From positions 763,001-827,000 of the forward strand of contig WPIO01000087.1 in the NCBI GenBank assembly GCA_009760855.2: DNA of 64,000 nt, written 5' to 3'. The stretch comes from Cristatella mucedo (taxonomy: Eukaryota > Bryozoa > Phylactolaemata > Cristatellidae). The position numbers and the translations under genes were made by a program. The notes beneath the pieces are model-generated. The model did not search any database. It was not told the DNA's origin and was given only the letters and a program-made list of their open reading frames with translations. The first letter of the stretch is position 1. Each line of letters starts with the position of its first letter. Below are positions 33,127 to 45,164 of the stretch, in pieces.

Positions 33127-34054
33127 GAAAGGTCTTTTTGTGCGGCAAACATTGACCAAAAAAATTCATGTGCGAATCCCAACACCAGTCCAAGGGTAAT
33201 CAATATAAATTTGAATGACGTGAAAAAGTTGTTATTTTTGTTAGTTTTGCTCTTTCGGAAAGCGGACAAAGACAAGTTGCCAAAAAACTAGAAGATATAA
33301 TTTGCCAAAGAAAATCTTGCAAAATCACAAATATTTTGAATTACCATATTCAGTTACTAACAAAAGAGAAAGAAAATAATTTATGTATGATCTTTAAAAA
33401 AAACTATGGTGTGATAATAAGAGAATGCAAAATATTGATAAATTACACTGCATATCTGTGAATTTCAAAGTGTGTTTAGGTCCGTAAATAAAACCTGTAC
33501 AGCTTCAAAAACGGAAACATTGTAATACGTAATCAAAAATAACGAGCCATTACAACGAAAATCAAGTACCAGCATGCGTACAACCCATCAGAGCCACGAT
33601 AAATGGCGACAATTGTCTTAATTTATGAGAATAACCGTTACACTCGCCATATGCCTTTGATGTTTAACGGAACATTTTTATTAGTAGCTTAAAAATACAT
33701 ATTCCTTATTTGAATATGTCAGAGAGTGTTTTAGGTGGAAACGCTGGTATATTGGACCTGCATTTTTACGATATAGCTTTTAGTCAAAGTCGTTGCAACT
33801 GGCTTGCTTAACAGGTAAATTTGGCAAATATATTCAAAGAAGATGGTAGACTCTAAGTTAGTTGAGTTTTCAATGTTACGTTTCAAACTAACTTAGAATT
33901 TATGCTGAACTGATGGAAAGCCGTCACAACAGATAGGTCACAGCCTGCGTAATGTTCTTATCAGTAAGCTTGTTTGAATTTTCGAGCGCAATAAAGTCGT
34001 TCTATCATGCCACCGACAGCAAGTACTGAGCCAAAGGTAAAAAGTTTAATTTAT
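33127..34054. other. 3' flank of receptor gene 2
   Basis: AT-rich sequence with no repeat recognised. AATAAA at 33487-33492, about 360 bases past the stop, is a candidate polyadenylation signal. Nothing else is supported. Confidence 0.4.
33852..33897. repeat. Short perfect hairpin, 12-base arms
   Basis: TCTAAGTTAGTT at 33852-33863 pairs perfectly with AACTAACTTAGA at 33886-33897 across a 22-base loop. Function unknown; it may be chance in AT-rich DNA. Confidence 0.6.
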
Positions 34055-34130
34055 TTATAATAATAACAATACACACGATAAAGAGCCCTCAGAGAAATCA
34101 ATCTCTTTCTGGGCACTGAAGAGGAAACAA
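34055..34130 (-). mobile_element. LINE-A 3' terminal fragment
   Basis: On the minus strand it holds only the stem-loop area (GTGCCCAGAAAGAGATTGAT to GAGGGCTCTTTATC) and the AT-rich tail. It is another very short insertion. Confidence 0.88.
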
Positions 34131-34564
34131 GAAAGGTCAGGGTGACGTCTCTGGTCATGAGAGGCAATGCGTTATTTAAGGCCCCCTACCATTCTTGCTA
34201 AGTTATTTTAAAGTGACAGGAGCGGTCACTTTAGTAAGAATATTTGAATTTTAGTTCAAAGTTGATTTTTGTCTGTCCTAAAGAGAAATAACTATTAAAT
34301 AAATCGGCATTAAACTTTAGACAGGTATATATTGCTTAAAATAGTAATTTTACCATGGACATACTTAAAAGGCCAGGCAACCCTAGCCTGCTATCATTCA
34401 TTTGCGACCTCTAATGTGCGAACAAGGATATTGAATTTAATGATAAGAATTATGAAAGTAACTTGAACTTAAAAAAACTGGAAATTTAGTTCTTACACAA
34501 TTGTTATGGGCAAGAAAGCTAGTAAAATTAATAGCAGCAACTTAATCTAAGTAAAAGAATTAGG
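34131..34564. other. No gene recognised
   Basis: AT-rich sequence with no coding or repeat signal recognised. Confidence 0.45.
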
Positions 34565-34725
34565 TGCTCATTATGCGCAAATCAGATTGTGGGTTCAAGT
34601 CGGGCAGTCAGTAGGCAATTCCTTATTGCCCTCCACAAGGCGTGCAATAGCCATGAGGCACACCAGCTGGTATTTATAGAATACTTTTTGATCAGTTACA
34701 TTGCCACAGCTAAACATGCTTACGC
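34565..34725 (+). mobile_element. SINE-1 copy d, decayed
   Basis: A mutated head with B-box-like GGGTTCAAGTC (34593-34603) is followed by the SINE-1 body in order: GGCAATTCCTTATTGCC, the hairpin area CACAAGGCGTGCAATAGCC and a TTTATAGAATACTTTTTGAT end. It is the oldest-looking of the six copies. Confidence 0.72.
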
Positions 34726-35519
34726 AGCTGCGAAAAAGCAAGCAATCTATTCATACGGTATTTAAAAGTTCACCATTCTGGTAAAAAAGTTGAAGTATGC
34801 GAGCAAGCGAAGAAAAATTCAGGAGAAAGGAGCAATGCAAATAGCTAAAATATAAAAAGGGAGGTTGTTAGCTTCATCAGCAATTCGCCAAATACTAGAG
34901 ATGGAATGGTATCCGTAAGTTGAGCGTACCAGGCTTTGGGGTCGTAGGAACTCCCTGCGTGGTTCTCAAGAGATTCCAAGTTTGTAAGTCGCACAAGTAA
35001 ACGTAATACGTGGTAAAAGGAGCAGGAGAGAGTTAATGCAATTAACTAAATTCTGAGCAATCAAATATTGAGGTTAATACACTCTTGTTAGGGAAATAGT
35101 CCAAATTTGTGCGGTCGTGTATCTTGTGCGTGATGCAATATTTAAAAAATCACAGCAGCTGCTCTTTTTTGTGAGTATATGCTTGGTGCCTATTTATAGG
35201 CAAATAACTTTAATGTAATCTGAAAACTGAAGGAAGTTGACATTTTAAAACATAAAATTCAGTGGCACGCGTCTGCCGCCTCAGTTTTATATTGATCAGA
35301 GTGAAAGCCAAATTATTGGCGTTTCACAGTTGGTACTTCGCTTGGGAGCCTTAGACAATCAGTAAATGATCAATTTACCTAGAACTACAACCACAGTCGG
35401 CTAAGTAACGACGAGCGTGCTCACTGCAGAGCTACTGCTTCCAGTTTGTCGCCCGCAGGCACGGGACTGTTTTTTAAATTCCGCTTCTCAAATAGCTGCT
35501 AGCTAAAATCCTAGGGGCT
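34726..35519. other. No gene recognised
   Basis: No coding or repeat signal was recognised. A LINE-B 5' region may be present near the right end but could not be traced beyond about 35520. Confidence 0.4.
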
Positions 35520-37190
35520 AATTATTAGCAATTAGATTTTAAAGGCGAAGCTAAATGCGTTTCTTTTGGCCGAGACATGGAAGACGTCCTACTCTGGCGA
35601 GTATGTATCTGAGACCAACGCAACCGGCTTTGCAGTTTTGCTGTCCATATGATCAGGGAAGATGAATGGCTGAGTTTCTGTCATCGTTCGTGAATCGCTT
35701 GGCTCTAAGACCTTCGGCTTTTTGCATTGTCCACTGTTTGAATCTATTCCAATAAGTTCCCCGTTTTATATCGTAAAAGGTTTGACCTTTTGAACTCCTC
35801 CTGGCTGTCTAACTTTGTCCATGGAGTTTTCGGAGTTCATCACTAAAATATTTATGTATGACAGGCTTTTTTAGATTGCAGGATTTTTAAGAATTCACAT
35901 TGAAAAACTCTAACGACAGTCGGGTCAGCGCATTTCCTAACTGCCTGGAGATATTTAATTTGGTCAAAAGCGTTAATCGTACCATTCATACTGGTGGTCA
36001 TGTTTTGATCTATTGATAATTTAGGAAGTCAGCCCAATTTTCGTTTTGCGTGCCCGCTGGCCATCTGGGTTCATAGCTCGGTCTTGTTTACTGTTCTTGT
36101 TCGCATGTACGTGCTCGGCAATGACAAGTTTGTCTGTCGAAGCAATTTATAAGTATTCACTATGAGAAATAGCTGAAATCTCCCTTTAAGGTAGTATTCC
36201 TTCACCTCCACCAAGACTTAGCCGATAGCCTTGATACTCTCGCCGATGCGGTGTACAAGCCAATTAAGAGTGCCGTCACTGAGCGTGCTCCGTGAAACTG
36301 TATTATTGTAAAGAGCCACTGAGAGCTCTTTTAATGATCCAGCAACACAAGAAATAATGCACCATGTTGAGTGCACATATGAATACCACTTAAAGAAGTC
36401 TGGGTCTCATGAAGAACTGGCCAATTGTGTACTGCTTTAACAGCCTACACCCGGAAGGTTTAAAATGCGAGGGGTTCATTTTTCCCTCATTAGCTGAAGT
36501 CCTGCCATTTTGATCCTAAAAAGATTTAAAAAGTTATGAACAAATAAGTCCCCAAGCTTGAGACTTTTACTCCCAAGATATTAACGAATCAGGAGGCAGG
36601 TTTTCTACATTATTTCAGAAGCAATAGCAAATATTCTAGCAATTATAAAGCCCACTTGGAATAAAACAATTTTAAAACTGAGATAAATTCATTATGTGCT
36701 TATGCGTACTGGCACCGTGCATGCTGCCCATAACCGTGTTTGCATATCACCTCAAACTCAGTTATTCTGATTGACATGTTCATGCTAATACTAAGCGCAC
36801 GATCGAGCTCACTTTTACAGCTTATGTAAAGGGTCAATACAGAGAGTAAGTTTTGGGAGTGCTATACAAGTCTACTACTATTTTTATTCTAATCTGAAAC
36901 CTATGGATGAATGTGCGTAAGAGGTTTTCAGGAGTTTCTGACGGCAATGTGGCTACGTTGGAAATTTCTTTCTTGAAAATACCGGGACACCAAAAGACCC
37001 CGTGCCATCTTTTCTGCGGTATTAACTGTCAGGCAAACCGAGTAAAGCTTTAAAAAAGATTGTTAATCTTCTCTTGATAACGGGATGGTACTCAAGTTCT
37101 TTGAATAGGCCATTCCTAAGAAGACAGTTACAAAGCCCGCATTAGATTCAAAGGCACTGTGAAACTATCGCTCGGTTCCTATTTTTCCAT
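35520..37190 (+). mobile_element. LINE-B endonuclease to RT linker, decayed and split
   Basis: It starts at KLNAFLLAETW (about 35552-35585), the endonuclease motif that carries the catalytic Glu, then YIVKGLTF and a decayed SGG segment. It reaches the HILDLV and LSDH zone (about 35970-36070) and the linker near 36290-36680. A LINE-A tail (36693-36885) interrupts it. The linker resumes at 36890-37190, matching 11600-11830 of the long plus copy. Many stops. Confidence 0.75.
36693..36885 (+). mobile_element. LINE-A 3' UTR fragment nested in LINE-B
   Basis: A GTGCTTATGCGTACTGGCAC start and a CCGTGCATGCTGCCCATAAC phrase are followed by a diverged stem-loop (GTAAAGGGTCAATACAGAGAG to GGGAGTGCTATAC) and an ACTACTATTTTTATT tail. 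LINE-B sequence continues on both sides. Confidence 0.78.
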
Positions 37191-37339
37191 CTTAAAAAAT
37201 GGACTATAACCTAAGTAAATGCGCAAAACACGAAAATAAATGATCATCTTTTTATTCAGATATGCTAAGAGTTGCTGTTGAAGCTTACTATGTAGGAAAT
37301 TCAGTGTGATTCCGGTCGATCGTTTCACGCAGAGGTTAG

Positions 37340-37340
<1 letters not shown>

Positions 37341-37395
<55 letters not shown>
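37341..37395. repeat. (TA)n microsatellite
   Basis: About 55 bases of pure TA. Open frames across it read as IY dipeptide runs and are artefacts. Confidence 0.97.
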
Positions 37396-37396
<1 letters not shown>

Positions 37397-37399
<3 letters not shown>

Positions 37400-38114
37400 G
37401 AAGGCACATTAGGCCAGAAGAAAGGACGCCCGCTCAGCCAGGCCTGCGGAGTGGGCGTGTGGAGAATAACAAACGCAGCCACAAAAGACGCACGGACGTG
37501 TACGGAATTTATAAAGGCATGCCTCTCCGCTCAGGTGCTAATGTCATGCCTCTCCGCTCAGGTGCTTCTGTTTCAAGTTCTAAAAATAAACGCAGGCCAC
37601 AACTTGAGCTGCAACAGCAACAATTAGCGGGAACGAAACCACGACAACTCAATTAGGCCGAATCCATTAATAAATAACTAGGGGGCCGCTAGGCCGGACA
37701 GGAGCACCAGCTAGGCCGGATTGGGTCTAAAAACCGGAGTTCGCCGACCGCTGGCTTAGGGCTTGGGGCCGGGTTCACCACGCCATATGCATTCCTATAA
37801 CCGATTCGTAAGCATCGTTCGAATGCATTCCCATATGTTACTGCTGTCTCTAAATTCACTGAATTATGCATCAAAAAAAGAAAAGCACCCTGGAGCCGAC
37901 GTGGGGAGAGAAGCCGCGGGCTGAGAATCCGCTCGTTTGATATTCGTGTCTTGAACCGTCTATCAGCACATTCTCCCTCAAGCGTCGCTGAGATTGTGTC
38001 TTAGTGGGAATCGGGTTTTGCTATCACTCCGGCAGCCAAACTTAATGATCGTCTTTGGAATCATCGCTCAATGTGTAATAAACCCTTATTCTTAATCGAT
38101 CTCGTTTGTGAAAA
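37397..38114. other. GC-richer unassigned stretch with a 27-bp tandem duplication
   Basis: CATGCCTCTCCGCTCAGGTG occurs at 37518 and again at 37545, a period of 27 bases. A short frame (to 37656, +) reads through both units and gives MPLRSGA twice, followed by a basic, Gln-rich end (ELQQQQLAG). The repeated MPLRSG recalls start regions of some LTR-element proteins, but no domain confirms that. The stretch to 38060 is GC-richer than its neighbours. Confidence 0.4.
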
Positions 38115-38793
38115 AAGCCTCAACCAGAAGACTGCCTCTACAGCTAGCCATCACATCCGATCCCTATCCAAGATTAGAAGCTGTCTCCCACAGTGGCTTG
38201 CAAAAAGTTTAACTAGCTCTTTAGTTCTGTCTCGGCTTGATTATTGTAATTCCCTTTTGGCTGGGCTACCAAAGAAAGCTATTATGCCACTACAGCGGAC
38301 TATGAATATGGCTGCAAGGCTGGTCTTCAAGTCCCAGCGGTTTGAGCACGTGTCACCTTTACTGAAAGAGCTAGGATGGTTGCCGGTTGAGCAAAGGATA
38401 CAGAGCAAAGTTCTTACGCTGACCCACAAGGCCCGCCACGGCTTGGCTCCTTCGTACCTAGCTGAACTGCTAAATCAGTTTCAGCCTGTTCGTAACCTGA
38501 GGTCCTGTGTGGACAATAAATTAGCTGTCCCATTCCTCCGCTTAAAGACAGTTGGCGACAGAAGCTTTAGCTCTGCAGGTCCTAGACTGTGGAACTCGCT
38601 TCCACAATTCTTACGCAACGACAACTACTCTCCTACTGCCTACTATGGCGCATATTTTTCAACGGTCCTGAGCTGCTACTTCTATGCTACTCACTACCTC
38701 AACTGCTCTCCTAACTCTGCTATGCTTCCCACTTCTCTTTGTTGCGTGAGACAAAGTCTGTTGGCTACCAAATGCGTACCGAAAGCCACTTAG
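38071..38793 (+). pseudogene. LINE-B post-RT domain, open frame of about 240 codons
   Basis: Only the region downstream of the catalytic YADD box is present: SLVLSRLDYCNSLLAGLPKK, LQRTMNMAARLVFKSQRFEH, LLKELGWLPVEQRIQSK, LTHKARHGLAPSYLAEL and GDRSFSSAGPRLWNSLP. These blocks are typical of L2/CR1-type LINE proteins. Endonuclease and RT palm are missing, so it is a 5'-truncated fragment without catalytic parts. It is one of the least mutated LINE-B fragments here. Confidence 0.93.
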
Positions 38794-38880
38794 GCTGTGA
38801 ATGGGCTATACAAAACTCTCCTGCGTAACACCCACATGGTCTTTATGACTTTGTGGAGTTACTGACGGAGATACATCTCA
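38115..38880 (+). mobile_element. LINE-B 3' end, well preserved
   Basis: It starts at the [17 protein letters not shown] codons and runs to the 3' hallmark TGCGTAACACCCACATGGTC, then GTGGAGTTACTGACGGAGAT. The frame is open for about 240 codons to 38793. LINE-A endonuclease sequence begins immediately after it. Confidence 0.95.
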
Positions 38881-38881
38881 A

Positions 38882-39860
38882 CCTGTTCACCTTGACTAAA
38901 ACCTGGCTAAAATCGGCAAACACCCAGCCATTAACGATGGAACCCCGGCAGACCTATCTCATCTCTCTAATCCAGATCAATTGTAACTGGGAGGCAACCA
39001 TTATTATACAACCGTAAATTTCAAGCTGTCTTGCACTTCAGTCGAGGCAGTCGTTCTAACCCATTGTTTTGACTTCACCTAACACAAGGCTGCAATTAGT
39101 GACATTAGCCAATCACCGCCTATGCACCAAGTCCTCCATTATTTCACATTTATCGGATCTCATTTCCATTCTGTGTGCAAAATAAATCGATCCCTCCAGC
39201 GATGTAAACATTTATTTTCATATTTTATTTAACACCTTCAGCACCGAAGTTCGTGCACTGACTGACTTACTGTATCTTGTGGCTCATTTTCACGGCCCTT
39301 ACTCACATCAAGAATCACACACACACTCTTCAGATTTCCATCTGCAGCTTTATTGATCATCACCAATTATTATAGAACTCTGCTTATCCGCTTTTCGCTA
39401 CAAACCTGTAATCGCCTGAAAACCCTGCCCCTGGTTTATATGCTCGTAAAGCCTGAAAATAGCTTTCAACTTGCGTCACGACATCCGCTGACTTGACCAC
39501 ATTTAAAAAGAAACTAAAAACGCACCTATTTATCACAGCATGTAAGTTGATCCTCGTGATTAGTCTTATTATGTTTTTTATTATTGTTATTGTCTTATTA
39601 TCTTGTTATTATCTTATCATTATTATCTTATTATTTGTCTTATTATTGTCTGCTTATGCGTGCTGAAACTTTGCAAGCTGCCGCGAACCATACTTGAGTA
39701 ATGACTCTATGCATTTCACCCCTAACCATCCCCTTCTTGTCGTTTATTGAGTAGCCACCACTAACGATTCGATCGTGCTTCCTTCGCAGCAAATCTAAAG
39801 CGCCAGAAAGAGATTGAATTCTCAGAGGACTCTTTACAAATGGTATTGCTATTATTATCA
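38882..39860 (+). mobile_element. LINE-A with large internal deletion (endonuclease joined to 3' end)
   Basis: 38882-39385 follows the LINE-A endonuclease, with the LCAKQIDPSSD zone and the area equivalent to LTDSLSLVTHVHGPTHIKGH at 39265-39320. At about 39390 it jumps to the C-terminal codons and then the 3' UTR, stem-loop and ATTATTATCATTATT tail. Roughly 2 kb of RT sequence is absent between the two parts. Confidence 0.82.
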
Positions 39861-40244
39861 TTATTAAAGCAAATAAAGGGCACTTTTGTAATAGTATTTG
39901 TTGCTGGTACCATGAATCCTGCTTAGAATAAGTATAACTCATTAGCATGTAATTATAGAGCACGTCAACTGTGCAGCAGAGTGAAAGCGTACTTGCCCAA
40001 TGGCGGTTGAGGACTAGTGAAGAGAGCCGTCCTTCTGCCAAATTATGATTCTGTCATAGTGTTAGTCAAACCTAAAAGAAAATTCAAACTATCTTGTGCA
40101 TAGGCAGCAACTATGATTCTCCAGGTTCCGCGTTTGTTTTTGACTGCCTTGAGAATGACTAGTTTGAATGTATCAGTGTGACAATTTATTTGACACAACC
40201 CTACTATGCGCAAGTCTTCTGCTTTAAAATGGAATTGTAGTGTA
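39861..40244. other. No gene recognised
   Basis: Intergenic sequence between a LINE-A tail and a minus LINE-B copy; nothing supported. Confidence 0.4.
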
Positions 40245-40835
40245 ATAGAATGTACTGTAATGTATCTGCGGCTGTAATTCCGCAAAGCCACAAAGACTGT
40301 GCGGTTACGAAGGAGAGTTTTGTATAAAAGCGCCTAGAAAGAGATTAAGTTCTCTGAGGGCGCTTTATCAAGTGCAATATTATTATAGAGCACACCGCCG
40401 GAGAGGCTTTCGGTAAGCACTCGGTCGCCAACAGACTTCAACCAGCGAAACAAAGGGAAAGTGGGAAGCATTGCAAAGTCAGGAGAAAAGTTGAGGCCGT
40501 GAGTGGCATGGCAGTAGCAGCTCAGGACAGCTGTAAAGGATAAGCCGTAGTCGGCAGCAGGAGAATAGTTGTCGTTGCCTAAAAATTGTGGAAGCGAGTT
40601 CCACAGTCTAGGACCTGTAGAGCTAAAGCTTCTGTCGCCAACTGTCTTAGGGCGGAGGAATGGGACATCTAATTCATCGTCCACACAGGACCTGAGGACG
40701 CAAACAGGCTGAAACTGATGCAACAGTTCAGCTAGATACGAAGTAGCCAAGCCGTGGCAGGCCGTGTGGATCAGGGTAACACATTTTCTCAGTATCCGGT
40801 GATCAACCGCATCCATAGTGTCCATCCATCCGTAG
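40245..40835 (-). mobile_element. LINE-B 3' end, minus strand, with nested LINE-A tail
   Basis: On the minus strand it runs from the LTHTACHGLATSYLAELLHQ codons (40735-40790) through FSSTGPRLWNSLPQFLGND to the LINE-B 3' UTR, with an ATGTACTGTAATGTATCTGC terminus at about 40250-40270. A 69-base LINE-A tail (40317-40385) lies between TTTTGTATA and the AGAGCACACCG that follows. Confidence 0.92.
40317..40385 (+). mobile_element. LINE-A mini-insertion: stem-loop plus tail only
   Basis: AAAAGCGCCTAGAAAGAGAT, then TAAGTTCTCTGAGGGCGCTT, then ATCAAGTGCAATATTATTAT. This is exactly the LINE-A 3' stem-loop (outer arms AAAGCGCC and GGCGCTTT, inner AGAGA and TCTCT) plus tail, inserted inside a LINE-B 3' UTR. 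Confidence 0.95.
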
Positions 40836-41179
40836 CGTTCACTACAATGTTCGAAAGTGGAAAATTTGTAGCTGCAGCACTTGAAGTTTGAGAAAATAGA
40901 ACTAAAGGCGCGTCACAAGCTGAAGAGTTTGACTCTTAATATTTTGAAACGTATTACGAAACAGGACTGGGGTCACTCATCTTGCAGCGAGACACATTAG
41001 CAGCTGATTAGTGAAATCCCACAGTTTATGAGTAGTATAAATGCGATCATGGTACAAAGATTGTTTATCCTCTTCTAGAAAATTATTGATTACTGCCTGC
41101 CCTTGCTACTGGTAGACGTTAAAGCCTTCTTTTTAATTACCACTTCCTAATATTGACCACTGCGTCATTTGGTTATAAG
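40836..41179. other. No gene recognised
   Basis: Nothing recognised between LINE-B and LINE-A copies. Confidence 0.4.
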
Positions 41180-42118
41180 TATGGGCAAATCTAGTGCGAT
41201 TCAGAAGTTGGAAAGGCTGACGCTCAAAATTGGCTGTGCCAGCAAATCTTCCGTTGAATCAACTCGAAATCTAGGTGACATGTTCCAAAGAGACCTCTCG
41301 TTAGACGACCATTTCAGCTCCACAGTCAAGTCTGCCTACTTTTAGCTACATAGCATTGCTAAAATTCGCGCTTGTTTAGATAAGGATGCCTCGTCTAAGT
41401 TGGTCCATGCATTTGCGACATCTCGAATTCTGCAATTCACGTCTTACTGGCCTACCAGCATGTGCGATCAGGCGATTGCAGCTGGTGAAAAAAACTCTGC
41501 AGCTAGGCTTGTCTGTCGTGAGCGTCGCAGTTGCCGCATTACTGAACTTCTCACGGACCTGCACTGGCTACCATTCAAGCAACGGATTGACTTCAAGGTC
41601 TTGTCGCTCACTTTTATGTCCCTTCATTCTATGGCTCCAGCCTATCTCTCCGACATACTCCCCCATTAGGCCAAGCATCGTACCACCCGCTTTCCGGAAT
41701 CCAACAGTCTAGAAATACCTCGTACAAACCTCAAATCCTTTGGAGACCGTGCATTTAGTTCGTGTGCTCCCAAAGCCTGGAACTCCCTCCTGACCTGCGT
41801 CAGAACATCCCCCAACGTGACCACATTTAAAAGGAACTTAAAAACACACCTATTTAGGACAGCATTTAGTGGGTCCCCATGATTCGTCCTTCACGTGCTT
41901 ATGCTTGCTGACACTGTGCACGCTGCCACTAACCACATTTGCATGCTGACCCTGTGCATGTCACCCCTAACCATGTTGTTCATTTTGTTTGTTTTTCAAG
42001 CATGGTTTTACTTACCATTTAATTGCATCTCCCTTTGCTGCAAATGTAAAGCGCTTCGAAAGAGATTACGTTCTCTGAGGGCACTTTATCAAGTACATTA
42101 TTGTTATTAATAATATTA
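41180..42118 (+). mobile_element. LINE-A 3' end, well preserved
   Basis: It starts in the MGKSSAIQKLERLTLKIG codons just after RT motif D, then RNLGDMFQRDLSLDDHFSS, RLVCRERRSCRITELL, DLHWLPFKQRIDFKVLSL, SYAPKAWNSLLTCVR-like codons, FKRNLKTHLFRTAFSGS, the complete 3' UTR with stem-loop and an ATTATTGTTATTAATAATATT tail. A few indels break the frame. Confidence 0.96.
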
Positions 42119-42631
42119 TGTATCTAATCAAAATTCTGTGGGCTCGAGTATGTCGCTTCCTACCTTACCTTACCCTTCATCCCTCCGGTTGATTTTATAA
42201 TTAATTTTGATTCAGCAGACGCCTAAATGACCCAAGTTCAGGATTTGTATTATTCATTTTCTCACTGGAACCTTGTGCATAACCTTGGTTGCAACAAAGT
42301 TCACGCACTCAATAAATGATTCCGCCAGTATGATGCACAATCTTTTCACATTGTAACTAAATTTGGTAATTTGACCACATTTGAATCTAATTTAGAGCCC
42401 AGTCGGTGCACTCTTTTAAATCCAGAATAACATCTGAATCGAAAACCTTTAATATTCTCTCAGCATAAAGGCTGTCCTCAGAAAAAAGTATTTCTCGGCT
42501 CAGGTAAGTCCCCATAGACTTATCCTAACTATTGGAATGTTAAAGCTGGCCAATAGGTGATTTTTTGCGATGAGTCGTCGGTTTTGATCGAGCGAAATGC
42601 ACGCCAAAACAGCTTCTACTCGCACGAAAAC

Positions 42632-42694
42632 GCCTTTACCCTCACCCCAATAGCCTTCACCCTCACCCAAATAGCCTTTCCCCTAACCCAAATA
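42632..42694. repeat. 21-bp minisatellite, three units plus partial
   Basis: Units begin at 42632, 42653 and 42674 and follow GCCTTYMCCCTMACCCAAATA, with a partial fourth unit to about 42712. The + strand frame gives a 7-residue repeat (IAFTLTQ type). The CCCTCACCC and CCCTAACCC cores resemble G-rich-strand sequences able to form quadruplexes. Confidence 0.85.
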
Positions 42695-43267
42695 GCCATT
42701 AGCTTGTCACAGGCTTGGCTGAAACATGCTAGGTCTTCTAATCATTACCGTGAGAAAGCTGTGCACAATCCTGGATTGACTTCCGAGCTAAAAGAATTTG
42801 AAGTCTACCACCATCAGTTCCAATTTATCTTAGAAAAAGAGCTGTTCAGATTTTATCTTATCAGTGTTTGATAAAAGATTTACACCAAAAACTGCTTATC
42901 TCAGCCATGAAGCTTCACATTTACCTGCAAATAATCTTATTCAAAATTAAAATGACACAGATTAATCAGCTTACTTTCACCTTGACCACTTTCAGACTAG
43001 CAAGTTAGAAAGTGTTCCTTACGGCGATCTGGCAGTTCACTTCTACGACTTCCTTGGAAGCATGATGAATAATACCAGCGAGTTAATCCCTAATTTATTG
43101 ACACTCCACTCTAATACCCTCCAAAGGGGAATGTCCTGTACAGCCTAGAAGTGGGGAGTTATGCCCCCACCCTTAAAAGATTTGTTTCCCTCACAGCACA
43201 TTTACGGATATTTCTCAAATATAATGAAGCGACCGGCATCAATTTGGCATAAAAACAAGGGCAACAT

Positions 43268-43345
43268 GGTCTACCTATCGATGTAACCATAGCTGTCATG
43301 TTGACCTTGTGCTGACCTGTAAAGGTCGAGGTCACGATTTCCCTA
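43268..43345 (+). repeat. Unnamed dispersed repeat, copy 1
   Basis: AACCATAGCTGTCATGTTGA, then CCTTGTGCTGACCTGTAAAG and GTCGAGGTCACGA. The reverse complement of 63882-63950 matches this with substitutions. Both carry GTTGACCTT and an AGGTCACG element. Family unknown. Confidence 0.65.
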
Positions 43346-45164
43346 GTTTGCAATAATGGCTTTTTAGGGGAATATTTACAGATAATACACCAGGCACAGC
43401 AAAACAGGCCAATGCACTTAAAAGATGCTGGACTATTGTTTCTGTGGATCACCATATCGAATTTTTTAAAAGTTAATTTTTTGACCGGTCACATTTGCAT
43501 GCATCTGCACCGTAAAGTTCAAGGTCTTTGGGGACGTCCATCTATACTTACGACACCGACGATCGTGATGAGACTTGGGATGCAAGGAGCTAGTTACGGC
43601 CAGCTTATATTATAAATTTCAAGTCGCTGGGTTGTAAATTGACCATTCCATCAAATTTCCAAGTTTTTTCAGTGACGTATTGGAAAACTCTCTTGACTGC
43701 AACCGAGGATTTAAAATATGCAAACTGAAAATAGTCACTCGATTTACTTTCCTAAATATTGAATCACATATCAAGGAGAATATACCTCAAGTTTCACTTT
43801 GATTCGACCGCTATTAGCACATGTGAGACATTTTCGCGACACTTCGTTAGCCCTTTGTGACAAAACGTGTGGTAAACAAAAAGCCAACTCACCATGAAAT
43901 ATGTCTGCATACAAAGTACCAATATGCACTCGAGACGGCTCGAATGGCATGTGAGCAAAAAAATCATGCATTTCAAATTTAAATTTGATTGGATGACTAT
44001 TATCGGATATAATAAATAAGCATGAGACCGAGGGTAGGAATAGCTCCCATACCACCAGTAGACAAACCAAGCCCATAGTTAAACCAAGATAAACCTGACC
44101 CACGTTCCCCTACGAAAATCGCAGCCTATAAATGGTATTAATAAAAAGTGGAAATCACCTCAATTTCCCTTGAATAGAATCAAATCTAAATCTTCAGACT
44201 GATTCCCAGTGAACGACTTTCTAGTTCAATGCAAGTCACCAGCTGAGCGGCCCACTGGGCCTGCCACCATTTTGCCAATAGCTGCCACAGTAACCGGATC
44301 AGGAGTCCCAAGATTCAGTTGGTGCCATGGTAATGGACTCCTTAGTTACCGAGGCCCCGGTGGCAGTAAATTCTCGGTACACTATCCCTAACGATAGTTT
44401 AGTTGATGAACTATAGTCACTTCCGGTTTGTGAGCCGATGAAAACATACCAATGTAAAAGTGTTACTGGCATGTAAACAAGGAGTGGGTCTTGGAATATC
44501 GTTTGCAGCAGGTTGCTGCAAGCTGTCCAGGGGTGGGGTGGGGCGAGACTTGGCCCTGGCCGATCGGGCTTAGGCTTTTTTATTGTATAACGACCAGTCG
44601 GATGGTTCACCTCGAGGGACATGTCATAATTTGAAAGTTTAACGTTTTTATCATAGTTTGAAGTGATGCTTTTCGGGTATGTTTAGGTATGAGTTCCTTA
44701 TATTTACAGAGTTCACCACGAATGCTCGATTCGGGCGGTCTTAATTTTTGAAAAATCATTTTATTAAGCTCGATGTATCGCTTCTGGTGTAAGTAGATCT
44801 TACAAAATAATTTTATTCACCACGTGCCAGTCTTCTGTCGACCAATGAAATTTGGAATTGCATTTATAAGTAGTTGGTCTTGTAAAAGGCAAACTTCCAA
44901 AACCTGAAAGTTTTTGACCTTTTTGGACATTCCCCCAAAATGCCATTAGGTCTCCATCCCTTAATTCCTGTCAGCACATCAAAATTAACTTTATAATTCA
45001 AGCATGCTGCTATTAATCTCCTAATTTTAGTTTAATGTCTGATCCAGAAAGACTTATATTGCACGATGCAAATTTTCTGTATTGCTTGATGCTTAGATAA
45101 GATGCGGCTTTGCAAAACTAATCTGGTGTTGTAATGTATCTAAAAGCCCAGTAACTATTACCTT

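Larger units (their letters stand above)
42119..45164. other. No gene recognised; two small repeats inside
   Basis: About 3 kb without an identifiable gene. It contains a 21-bp minisatellite (42632-42694) and one copy of an unnamed repeat (43268-43345). Open frames up to 110 codons (43771-44103, minus) show no family features. Confidence 0.5.
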
